From positions 109,116,267 through 109,180,266 of the forward strand of contig OY282605.1 in the NCBI GenBank assembly GCA_958298945.1: a stretch of DNA of 64,000 nucleotides, read 5' to 3'. The notes below the pieces were generated by a model. It saw only the letters and a program-made list of their open reading frames with translations, did not search any database and was not told the DNA's origin. This document shows positions 24,864-34,994 of the stretch, piece by piece (the first letter of the stretch is position 1; each line of letters starts with the position of its first letter). A program made the translations under genes and the position numbers. This stretch comes from Atherix ibis. Lineage: Eukaryota; Arthropoda; Insecta; Diptera; Athericidae.

Positions 24864-26129
24864 GTTCTTATGCTTTTCATTTATTCCCTTTCATTGATCG
24901 AAAATAAAAATTGCTTCCGTATTTCAAATGTGCCAACATAAATTTCTACTGAGTATTGGGTGCCCCCACGTGCTCCATTTTAGATAAAATCATTTTTCAT
25001 GCATGGATTATTTGAATTCATTCCGATACGATTGGATTGTCATGAACTGAAAACATTTGTTTGCCTACAAATAAACAATCATTTGTCAGAAATAGTAGAA
25101 TAGTACTGAATATAGTAGATTCGAATTGAGATATTAAATGAGATTTTCATAATCTTTACGGGAGAATTTTCTACCTACAATACAAAGGTGTTCCCCATTT
25201 GAATGGGAAAAAAATAGTCAATCAATTACGCTTTCTATTTTGTTATACTATCGTTGAAAATATTTATTAATCCACAAAAGTGTGATAAATATGAACTATA
25301 TAAGTTTTATCAACTATGGAATTGTTCAACAAAACGACACGATCCAAACCAAATTTGGTTTATTCATATTACAATTAATAACATTAAAAATTGCTGTTCA
25401 AGCGGAAGTAATTATCTTAAGCTGCTAATGAATAACAGCATGGAATATACTCTGTTGAATGGAAAATAATTTAGATTTTTTCCAATGATAATCGAAATTA
25501 AGATTAAATAATTTCTAAGGAAGTTAGTTGTTTATACTCGCATTAAATAATTCCATTTATTAATGACGAGATTATTTTGTTTTCAACAGTGAGTATTAGA
25601 GTAAATATTTGATAAAATAACTTTTTTCCATAATAATTTTGTGAGTGCATAATTTGTAGTCTTTTTCAAAAGTTTTTATTATATTTTTAATAGTGAAGAG
25701 TGTCGAATTTCTATGCTAACTTTAAAAGAAATTTATTTTGTTGTGAGAGCTTTGTAAGACCATTAAAAATATATGTGATTAACATTCCCTGATTCGATAG
25801 AAAAACTTTTCGAATAACCATTTCAGTAATGGTATCATTTAAAAATAAAAAAATAAAAATATTTAGTGTATTTTAAAATTTGTATCAAATTTTATTTAAA
25901 TTAATTACCAAACGCGTATTGATATCCGTTCGAACGGTTTGAAACTGTTCCTAAGAGAACTGCATTATCGACTAACGGTCAAGATCAGCTGACACTATTT
26001 CTGGCATTTTGAATTTTGCAAGGCTTAAAAATGTTCAAAATTTTTTCAAACAATTATATGATGTAATATTTTGTATATTTTTATAAAAAAATTAAATTGA
26101 AATTATTTTACTTTTAATAATAGCGCGTG

Positions 26130-27025
26130 TGCTTTCATAACGGGTTATTCATTTTATGGCTTGAAAAAAACATCCCTGTCATTTGACAGCTGTCAAACAT
26201 ATATCAAATCCAATATGGCATATGTTTAGTTTAAGGTTTGCCATTTTATATTATGGATCGTTTAATTACGAAACAATGTGCTAAACTTTTGAAACTTTCT
26301 AAAATGATGTTGATTTGCCGTAGCCACGTTTCGCGCTAAATTTTTTTCAGCGACGGGGCTAATTTCTAGTTTGGAGGATACGTCAATACCTAAAAATGCA
26401 GTATATGGGGCTTTTAGAACCTACAAGTGATTATGAGGAAGCCATTGTATCTTCGAAAAGCGACTGTCTGGTGTGTATTTTGATCTAAAGGTTGCAATGG
26501 TCCGTATTTCCTTGAAAATGAAGCAAGGGAGGCTATGGCCATATGAAAACCCCCTTTTCTGGTCTGAACTTGACCATTTTACTCTGAAACATATGTGGTT
26601 TAAACAAAATATCACCATAAGCAACACAATACCACAAATTTTTAACTTTATTGCATGTAAAGTTCCCAGTACGCGAAATTTTAAGATTTGTTGGCCTCCC
26701 AGATCGTGAGATTTATTGAAGTTGGACGTTTTCTTACAAGGCAACTATCCCTTTAATGACTTTTCCACACATTCAGTGCTGTAATTCTGACATTACCCAT
26801 AAAGTAATGTCAGAATTACAGCACTGAATGTGTGGAAAAGCCATTAAAGGGGTAGAGTTCAGCGAGAAGTCTCGTGATGGTGATTTCAATTTTTTTATTT
26901 TTTGCATAATGGCACGATTCAGCCAATATATTTAAATAAAAATTTCATCGAAATCTAAATTTTAAACATTTTTTATTTAACTTTATTTTCCGAAGTGCAA
27001 ACTAGATAACCCCTTTACTATTGTT
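26130..27025 (+). pseudogene. Tc3-like transposon copy containing a snap-back duplication
   Basis: + strand frames yield GRLWPYENP-type sequence, then MWFKQNITISNTIPQIFNFI and KICWPPRS followed by DL-KLDVFL (the WPPRSCDLTPLDFFL block), and KSRDGDFN near the end. Terminal similarity to the 23-kb copy is seen at both sides: GGGTTATTCATTTTATGGCTT on the left, and ACTTTATTTTCCGAAGTGCA on the right. The subterminal TTTGACAGCTGTCAAA palindrome is shared. A 48-bp inverted duplication at 26749-26851 interrupts the C-terminal region. Confidence 0.75.
26749..26851. repeat. Near-perfect inverted repeat, 48-bp arms, 7-nt loop
   Basis: Arms 26749-26796 and 26804-26851 pair with a single mismatch around the loop CCATAAA. 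The structure lies inside the Tc3-like remnant, so it looks like a local snap-back (template-switch) duplication and not a separate element. Confidence 0.9.
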
Positions 27026-27939
27026 TCTTACAGCGGTTTTAGAAAATTATAATTTAAAATATTTATGGTTAAACATTTTTTAATAGAAGAGTTTTTGTGG
27101 GTAATTTTATTTTTAAAAAAAAATTCTTATCACGCCTACAATTTCTCTTAAAAATACCACTCAGGATTAACCCATTTTACTGCGTTAAAATTTTGATTGA
27201 TTTAAATTTGTTCATATTTGTCAGATGGTTTTTGCAATTTTGTACAGTAAAAAGCTGTGTTGGAATTTCTATTTGTTCTTATTCTTTAGCGAAATTAATA
27301 ATTCACACCGCGTGTACACAATATTCCTCCAACAAAATGCACATAAAACCAAATCACAGAATAATTACTTGGAAAAAAAATATAAATTCCAATGACAGTG
27401 GAACAAAGGCGTTTTAGTCTTTCTGAATATTAATTCGAACATTAGTTTTGATATGCAAAATGAAAATGTTCATAATTAATTCGAAACTTTATTCGTCGCT
27501 GAGTTGCGTGTAATTACGTGGCACAATTTCACTTTGCATTTAATTTACTTCCATTGACGATAAAGTACTTCTTCCTCTTGAACTCTAGTTGCCCATTTAT
27601 ATAAGACTCCAGAGATGGTTTTGTTTTAATAATGTACAAATTGAAATACTTTCATGTCGAAAAGTCTTTTCGTCGAACTTAAGGGGATCGAAAATTAGGG
27701 CTAAATGAAAATCATTTACGACTTTGAAAGTATGAAATACATTGGGACGTATGCACTCAAATTTCGATTACAAAAACTACCATCACCCTAAGGGAATGTA
27801 TTTATAAATTCCAATAATTTTTATTAACATTTGTATGGAAATACAAATTCTTAGTACCAAGGCAACTAAGGCTATTTGGCTAAATATGACACTTATTGGA
27901 TTCGAACTTAAGACCACTGCGTACAAGTGTTGCTAAAAT

Positions 27940-28165
27940 GTTTATTTGTTTATGTTAACCGGCCATCAGATCTCGCCAGACGCTGTTGCATCCATCTGCT
28001 CAGGCGGTTTGAATGACCGGAAGGGTAGTATAAGGGATAAGGGAAGGAAAGTCGCAGAGTTAGTAAAGCCGCATGGCTTACAAACCCTCGACTCCTTGGG
28101 ACTATGCCAGCAGCAGTGCCGCTATATCAGGGCACAACCGATAAGTTTTTGTTCGATTAAAAAAG
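27940..28165. other. Unidentified GC-richer block, possible dispersed element
   Basis: About 220 bp (around CAGACGCTGTTGCATCCATC to GCAGCAGTGCCGCTATATCA) is markedly less AT-rich than its surroundings. Its short open frames are unrecognised. It may be a SINE or non-autonomous element. Confidence 0.35.
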
Positions 28166-28434
28166 GAATCAGTTCACATTTTCTTCATTAAAATAGTGTT
28201 GACTTTAATATTGGGACATTTATCTTGAATTCTTTTAAAGCGATTTTATTTACTACATTTTTTTTTACGATAAAGACATTCAGTAACAAAATATATTTTG
28301 TTCTGGACAATTTAATAATTAGTTCTTGAATAAATTTGGAAAAATTCGAAATTAATTTCTCAGTAAAATTTCATATTCATTTGCATATGAAATTAATTTT
28401 TCGGTTTTGGCTTAACCAAATGCCGGCAACTATG

Positions 28435-28477
28435 CCCCAGTTTCTAACTGCTCTTTAAGTTTAGTCAGAAACTGGGG
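28435..28477. repeat. Hairpin with 15-bp arms
   Basis: CCCCAGTTTCTAACT (28435-28449) pairs with AGTCAGAAACTGGGG (28463-28477) with one mismatch around a 13-nt loop. Confidence 0.7.
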
Positions 28478-28599
28478 GACAGTTATGAAGACTCATTTTC
28501 CAAAGTAAGTACTGCTAAATACTTTAGTTTGCAGAAATAATGAATATTTTTTAAAGGATTATCACTATTTAGATGATCAATGCAACTTGGTCCACTTTA

Positions 28600-29116
28600 T
28601 GAGAACAATCTGATAAGTCAGTGATAAATGAAACAAAAAATTAATTTATTTAATAAAAATTGAATTAATTTTCAAGATAATCTTGTTTAAGCTTTGTCCA
28701 ACGATATTCCAACTTCTTTATACCGTCCCTTGGCAATTAAAAGTCTATCGTTTTGATTGAAATTATGTTTCTGGTGAATTCATGTTTTATCGACAGGAAT
28801 GAATCGGAGCAAAAATTCATTTAGATTATGCTTCAAATTGTCCAAACACATTTGGACATTTTTTTTGGCTTCAGATATTGTTTTTTTTTCCTATAAAAAT
28901 AGTGTTTTATTAATACACGAAATTCACTTTTTTTCATATTAATAAAGAATACAAACCTTGTGTCCTTTTAATCATTATCAAAACTAAACTAATAGAATTA
29001 GTTTATAAAATTTTGTATAGCATCTTTTGGAGATTGTTAGATCATAAAAAAATATATTGTTTTACTTATATCAGCCACATCTTTCCGTTAGCCAATGACT
29101 TATCAGACTGCCCTCA
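28600..29116 (-). mobile_element. Deleted mariner element with TIRs and TA target duplication
   Basis: The left end TGAGAACAATCTGATAAGTC at 28600 and the right end TGAGGGCAGTCTGATAAGTC (read on minus from 29116) form about 24-bp terminal inverted repeats matching at roughly 20 positions. TA dinucleotides flank both ends (28598-28599, 29117-29118). Inside, the minus strand encodes FLLRFIPVDKT (the FLxRFITVDET motif) and then jumps to DGIKKLEYRWTKLKQDYLEN and a stop at about 28670. That is the mariner C-terminus. The central catalytic region is deleted, so this 517-bp element is a non-autonomous derivative. Confidence 0.85.
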
Positions 29117-29367
29117 TATACATTTCAGTTACTTGGGACTTTAGAAGGGTAGATTGATAAGACAGTAAAAAATCTGGTAGGTGTTATGACGTACATAATT
29201 TTTTTTATTTTTTTTTGTTCAATAAGTACTACCTGCCGAAAGGTAGTAACTTAATTAATTAGTTTGTAATAACCACTGTTAGAGCATATGAATTTTGTCA
29301 TTGTATAAAAATGTAGAAAATTGAATTCCGTCTGCTAATAACACATTATTTTTTGCCTTGAAAAACT

Positions 29368-29725
29368 GAACGATTATTCGGTTTGTGGTTTGGAAAGTTT
29401 TGTACACCACACAACTGCATTTCGAGAATACAATAGCTTCGCCACAGTCACTTGTGGATTTTTAGAGCCTTACATACGGCAAATATGTGTTTTTTCGTTT
29501 CTGCCGAGCGGATATGAGTCTTAAGGCTGAATACAATAATCTTTTCTTAAAGCACAAAATTTCACTACAATTTTAGAAAGTTTTTATTATTAAAAAGCAT
29601 TTTTCATTATATAAGCAATTTAGAATTTAAAATTGAAACTTTAAACCTAAACAAGTGTTACCTTGAATGACAAATTCATTGTCAAATGACAGAGCTATAC
29701 TTTCCGAATTACAAAATAAATAAAG
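29368..29725 (-). mobile_element. Short Tc3-like derivative with TIR-like ends
   Basis: The left end contains CGGTTTGTGGTTTGGAAAG, like the 23.18-kb Tc3-like terminus. The right end near 29700-29725 is a complementary degenerate version. The minus strand reads GSKNPQVTVAKLLYSRNAVV, the NPxVTVEKPLYPRKVTV block of the same family. Almost all the transposase is lost. Confidence 0.65.
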
Positions 29726-29753
29726 CTATTTTGCATTAAATTGAAGGTTTTAT

Positions 29754-30990
29754 TTAGCAAAGATAGAATAATACGATTTTGGTCAAATATGCACCGTTTT
29801 GTTCGATAACTTGTTGCCATTTTGGAGGTAATTTCATAATGCCTCTCTCATAGAAACCCTCGTCCCTATTGGCAAAAAACTTGGACAGTCGATTTTCACA
29901 ATCTTCTCTTGAGGCAAATTTTTCACCTGCAAAATCATTCGTCATAGACAGAAAGAGGTGGTAATCACTTGGTGCCAGGTCCGGACTATAAGGTGGATGC
30001 ATAAGAACATCCCAACCAAGGTCCCTTCTGGCGAGTCACTATCGACTTCTGGCGAGTCACTATCGATGTATGCGGCCTGGCGTTGTCCTGATGGAACACA
30101 ATTCCTCTCCTATTGGCTAAAGCTGGCCGCTTCTGGGCGATTGCTTCTTTCACACGGTCCAATTGTTGACAGTATAGGTCCGAATTAAGAGTGCGGCCGT
30201 AGGACAGCAGCTCATAGTAGATGATTCCCTGCCAGTCCCACCAAACACACAGCAAAACCTTCCTGGCTGTCAATCCTGGCTTGACCACCGTTTGCGCCGG
30301 ATGATCGTTGTCGCTTGACGTTGTCGTATACCGTTGTCGCTTGACGTTGTCGTAATTAATCCACTTTTCATCACCAGTAACCATCCGCTTCAGAAATGGA
30401 TCGATATTGTTGCGATTCAGCAGCGATTCGCAGATGGAAATTCGGTCCATGAGGTTTTTTTGCTATAACTCGTGTGGCACCCATACATCGAGCTTCTTTT
30501 TTAAGTGGTTCCAAACGGTTTTTTGTGCAATGTTTAGCTCCTGGACAATCGAAACAGTGCTTACGTGACGGTCGGACTCGCTACGATTTCCATTATTTTA
30601 TCGACTTTTTCGACAATTGGCCTTCCAGAGCGTGGTGCATCTTTGACATCAAATTACCGGAACGGAATCGACGAAACCAAAATTGCGCGTGATTGACTGT
30701 TACAGTATCAGGACCATAAACACTATTCACATTTACAGCTGCCTAGCTTGCGTTTTCGCCTTTAGCGAAGAAAAACTGTAAAACATGGCTTATTTCCTTT
30801 TTGTTGGTGTCCATCTTTGACGCGTGCTAAAAAAATACTGACTCAAGTAATCACAAAACTGTATGAGAAGCTTTTTTAGTACGAAATCTTATCTTTCTAA
30901 CGCCATCTAGTGCAACTTGCACTTTTAAAACGGGAGATACAGACTCCTAAAGCCATCTATTGGCAAAATCATGGATTACTTTTTACTACA
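29754..30990 (-). pseudogene. mariner (mellifera/irritans-like) transposase, nearly complete
   Basis: This is the best-preserved transposase in the window. On the minus strand, ATG at 30816 begins MDTNKKEISHVLQFFF. The DNA-binding half has several stops and a frameshift. The frame 30450-29986 then carries RMVTGDEKWINYDN (first catalytic D), GLTARKVLLCVWWDWQGIIY and FHQDNARPHTSIVTRQK (second D). After one more frameshift at about 30005, the 30002-29754 frame carries MHPPYSPDLAPSDYHLFLS (third D) through to WQQVIEQNGAYLTKI. All three catalytic aspartates of the DD34D triad are retained. Two short tandem duplications have been added: 21 bp near 30023-30065 (repeats SIVTRQK) and about 27 bp near 30302-30353. 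A possible degenerate TIR lies at 30965-30990. Confidence 0.88.
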
Positions 30991-31109
30991 ACTTATATAA
31001 TTAAAACAAAACTTGAAAAATATCGTGGTCCCTAATTTATTATCCGAAGCATCTTACAAATAAAAAAATATTATAAGAACTACTTGCCATTCATTTCGAG
31101 TATTAGAGC

Positions 31110-31860
31110 ATGCTAATATGGTGATAACTCCAGAAATTTTAGAAAAAGTGCAGGATCGAAGAGTAAAGTATATGACATAGTTAACATCATAACCAGCTCA
31201 TATGAGTGTATTCATGAGCATTTAGGAATTATACAGCTATCTGCAGGATGGGTAACGCGTTTGCTCACTATGGATCACAAATGAAATGTCGAAGAATTAC
31301 TTTGTACTTTTCCATCATAATCCCTTGAATTTTTCTACTAATTTATTATTGTTAACGAAACTAGGATCCATCATTATAAGCCAGAAACCAAAGATCAGGT
31401 GAACTAGTGTATTTATCCGGGCGAAAAGGCTCCAAAAAAGAAAGGCGTAAAATCCAATGCTTTTCGCAAAAACTCGTAAAGGTGATGGACATTATTTTTT
31501 GGGATTCCTATGCCAGGTTTTGGCCCATATTTTTTGGGATCCCCATGACATGTTATAGTCACTTTTTTGAAATACCCATGCCAGATTAAGTCCACTGCTT
31601 TTTCGGATCCCCTTGCCAAGTTATGACCACTGTCTTTTGGGATTCATGTGCCAGGTTTTGTCCCATGGTTTTGGAGATCCCCATGCCAGGTTATAGCGAC
31701 CGTTTTTTGGGATTCCAATGCATGTTTATGGCCACTGTTATTTGAGATACCCATGCCAGGTTATGGCTACTGTTTTTTGGGATCTCCATGCTAGGTTATG
31801 GTAACTGATTTTTGAGATTCTCATGCAAGGTTATGGCCACTGCTTTTTGAGATGCCAATA
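31110..31860 (+). pseudogene. mariner transposase fragment ending in a 35-bp minisatellite
   Basis: + strand frames give MVITPEILEKVQDRRVKY, LYSYLQDG-RV and LLTMDH-like sequence, then HHYKPETKDQ and YPGEKAPKKK, the standard mariner order from the helix-turn-helix region to the first catalytic box (here very decayed). Translation then reaches RKGDGHYFLGFL-like sequence, equivalent to KVMATVFWDS. From that point the sequence is a tandem repeat of that same segment. The rest of the transposase is missing. Confidence 0.75.
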
Positions 31861-31862
31861 AT
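31490..31862. repeat. 35-bp minisatellite, about 11 units
   Basis: The GGGAT/GAGAT marker occurs at 31501, 31536, 31569, 31604, 31639, 31674, 31709, 31744, 31779, 31814 and 31849. All but one of the first intervals are 35 bp; one is 33. The consensus unit runs TTTTTTGGGATTCCCATGCC then AGGTTATGGCCACTG. Read in frame this is KVMATVFWDSHA-like mariner sequence, so the array grew from the transposase itself. Confidence 0.9.
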
Positions 31863-33059
31863 ATGGATTAATTATTTATTTAAATTTCTCCAAATAGTTA
31901 TAGACTACTTGGAGTAATATAAATTAAAAAGTTGTTCATATTATTCATCACTACTAGGTCGTCTGAATGAAAAAATAAGAAAGAAACGTTGTCGTTTGCG
32001 AACAAAACATGTGGCGTTCGAAAACAGAGTACGGAGTTGACCCAGACCCTAATTTTAAAATTTAATATTTATCTGAATATCTTAAGGAAATTGTATTTTT
32101 TTTGTTAAAATTTATAATCTAACAGCTACCATCTAAAATTTGATATTTTTATAATAATATTTTTTGGATAAAATTAGAAATTATCAAAAGCCCGTATTCC
32201 GGAGTGTTCTTGAACTAACTTTTGTCATAAATTACAATATTTCTGGAAAAAGTTGCGTTTTTTAACATTTAAAAAAAAAATTTATTTCATTAAGTAAAAG
32301 CTCAAATTGCCCCCATTCGAAACAGTTGTGCTCAATAAGCTCCACAGAAAAAGTAGGCGTTCTAGATGAATCTTCCGTACTTTGTGCGAGTACGTAAGTA
32401 TTTCTGTAGAAATGAGTCAGCTGGTGAGTGCTCTACTGAACTCTTCTTTTTTTTAATATAATTTTTTTTTTAATGACAATAAAATATATCTTGAGATCCA
32501 TTTATGGTAATTATCAATTTTAGAAATGTTGTGTGCACAGACACAATACATTGTTGGCAACAAAAAATCCATCAAAAACGCATCTGGCTTTGCGTTTATG
32601 GTGATTTCACTTTAGAGTCTCGGCGACATCATCACTGTGGGTAAATTAATGAGTCAATTTTGATCATTAAATGCTATCAAACACCTACTTTCATCGGAAA
32701 TTAAACATAATACTTGTAATACAATACTTGTGTTGATTTCTAGAATAACAAAATGTCGAGACTCTTATTAGGAGCTCTGATATTCATTGAATCAAATTTC
32801 ATAACCAAATGTCAGTAGGCACTAACAAGAAATGGTTTTTATTAAAAAAAAATCTTTCTGAAAATTTATCTAATTTTGTAGGAAAATATTTTACGAAATA
32901 ACACATGTCTTATTAGATATTTGATTATCAATATGAACATTTATCTGATTTATAGCAAGACGATTATTGATCGAAATTTTATTTGCTGTTGATTAATTGA
33001 ATAATTTTTCATATTAAATTTTAATACACTTTAAAAAAAAAATTTGGGCAATCGAAAAA

Positions 33060-33540
33060 TGTCATAACGGATTTTTTCATGTTTTATAAAGTGTATTTAT
33101 GATATATTGCCCATTTTGCTCGAAAACCTTTTACCTGTCCTTATCAGCGGAAAACTAAATAAGATTCTTGTTTATAGCCTTATTTGGATTGAAAGTCATA
33201 CCAAGCAAGGAGTTTTGAAGAGAACGAAACAAATGAAAGTCGGAGGGCGCGAACTCAGGCGAGTATGATGCCTGTTGCTACACATCCCATCCAAGATCCT
33301 ATATTTTTTGACGGATGATCAAACTTGTTTGTGGGGTTGCATTGCCGTGATGGAACACAACTCCTTTATGATTAACGTTCAATTTTAAAACATTTAAAAT
33401 CTCACCACACTGCGAACATAATATTCCTCTGATGAATGTCCGCTTTCCATTTCGTTTGAGGTGGATCGATACATATTTGACCAACCATTCTAATTCCCAT
33501 TGAATCAAAACCATGCAACCTCGAATCCTTCAAAAATTCA
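33060..33540 (-). pseudogene. mariner transposase fragment
   Basis: Minus-strand frame 33514-33299 encodes NVNHKGVVFHHGNATPQTSL, the FHxDNARPHTSL box with the second catalytic D changed to G. It is followed on the same strand by SYSPEFAPSDFHLFRSLQN-like and KVFEQNGQYI-like sequence at about 33240-33090. It resembles the mellifera/irritans-type copy at 29.75 kb but is much more decayed. Confidence 0.75.
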
Positions 33541-34114
33541 ATACTCCTTTTTATTATCCATCGTAATATAAATGTACTATTCGTTCGTAAATTGTTTATC
33601 TTTCGTAATAAAAAATTACATTCGCATCTATCCTACCATCCTAATCCTTAAGTAAGAGAACTCTTCACTCCCACCCTTCCATTGTACACCAATAGCCTCG
33701 AGATCTTTTATATTTATAAAATAAATCATCCCGTTCTTGAGAAGACATCGATGGTTGTGTTCGCCTACGTGTTTTCATATTCATGTATCTTCCCTTAAAA
33801 AATCTACTTGTTACAAATTGTTTGTAGTTGTAGATAAGATTTAAATTTAAATAAAATAATAAAAATAATTAAACTCTTCAAAAGTCTACGAAATTGACGT
33901 GTTTGTTTTTTGATTTGCATTTACATAATAAATAATAAACCAAAATACAATTCAATTTAATATCAAAAGATTACAAGAAACATAAATATGGACTAACTTT
34001 TTGTTAAATACGAGTATATGTATCTTCTTGAAATAGGTTAGTTATTACAGATATTAACGACAATTCTGAAATTCAGAAAATGTCTATTATGAAAACTATC
34101 TGTCAGTGGGTGTA

Positions 34115-34994
34115 CGAGGTCTGTTCAAAAAGTATCGCGAATTTGTGTTTTTCAAAAATTATTTATTTATTCAAGAATATCTATTTTGTCCTCTTCAAAA
34201 TAATCCCCGCCAGATATTATACACTTGTGCCAACGTTTTTTCCAATCCTCGAAGCACTTCAAAAAATCATTTTTTGTGATCTTGTTCAGCTCCTCTTTCG
34301 ATGCCGTCTTTACCTCCTCAACCGTAGCGTAGCGTCGTCCTTTCATGGGGCTCTCCCAGATCTGGGGAATACGGTGGCTGCGGCATTATTAGTATGTTGT
34401 TTTTGGCCAAAAATTCGCGCACAAGCAACGATGCGTGAGCAGGGGTGTTATCATCGTGCAAAAGTCAATTTTTGTTCTTCCACAAATCCAGGCGTTTCTG
34501 GTCACAAATCCGGGCGTTTAATTTGCAGGCACGACGGCCCTGCAATCGAAGAATACTGTAAACAAAACCTTCGCATTCGACCAAACTTGGCGCGCTTTTT
34601 TCGGTCTTAGCTCGTGCGGCAGCTTCTATTGGGATGATTGAGTTTTGGTTTCCACGTCATAACCATAAACCCATGATTCGTCACCAATTATGACCCTCTG
34701 GAGCAAATTTGGATCGTCGCTAGTCCAATAGCTCCTTAGCAATGTTAATGCGATGCTGTTTTTGGTCGAAATTGAGGCAAAAATTGAAGACGAGCCAAAC
34801 ACGTGCAAGCAAAGCAGCTGTCAAAAATTAACTGAACATTCAAAATTGCCGAACTTGTCGGCATAAGTAAGAGACATGAGTACCAACATAAGCCACAAAA
34901 AAATCGAAAATCGAATATATTAGTCAATATACTAAGAGACATGAGTACCAACATAAGCCACAAAAAATTCGCGATACATTTTGAATAGACCTCG
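34115..34994 (-). mobile_element. mariner element with intact TIRs and TA duplication, internally deleted
   Basis: The left end CGAGGTCTGTTCAAAAAGTA and the right end, read inward on minus, CGAGGTCTATTCAAAATGTA match at about 28 of 30 positions. They are flanked by TA at 34113-34114 and 34995-34996. The 880-bp body encodes minus-strand transposase pieces, including a YGYDVETKTQSSQ string with GDESW near 34680-34626, LGEPHERT-like sequence and the C-terminal FLKCFEDWKKR-type region near 34260-34220, with deletions between. A 65-bp direct duplication containing GAGACATGAGTACCAACATA occurs near the 5' (right) end. It is a sister copy of the rearranged element at 22 kb. Confidence 0.88.

Noticed and set aside
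31490..31862. Array of miRNA-type or CRISPR-type repeats
   Set aside because: The 35-bp units are direct head-to-tail copies without spacers or hairpin potential, and trace to mariner coding sequence.
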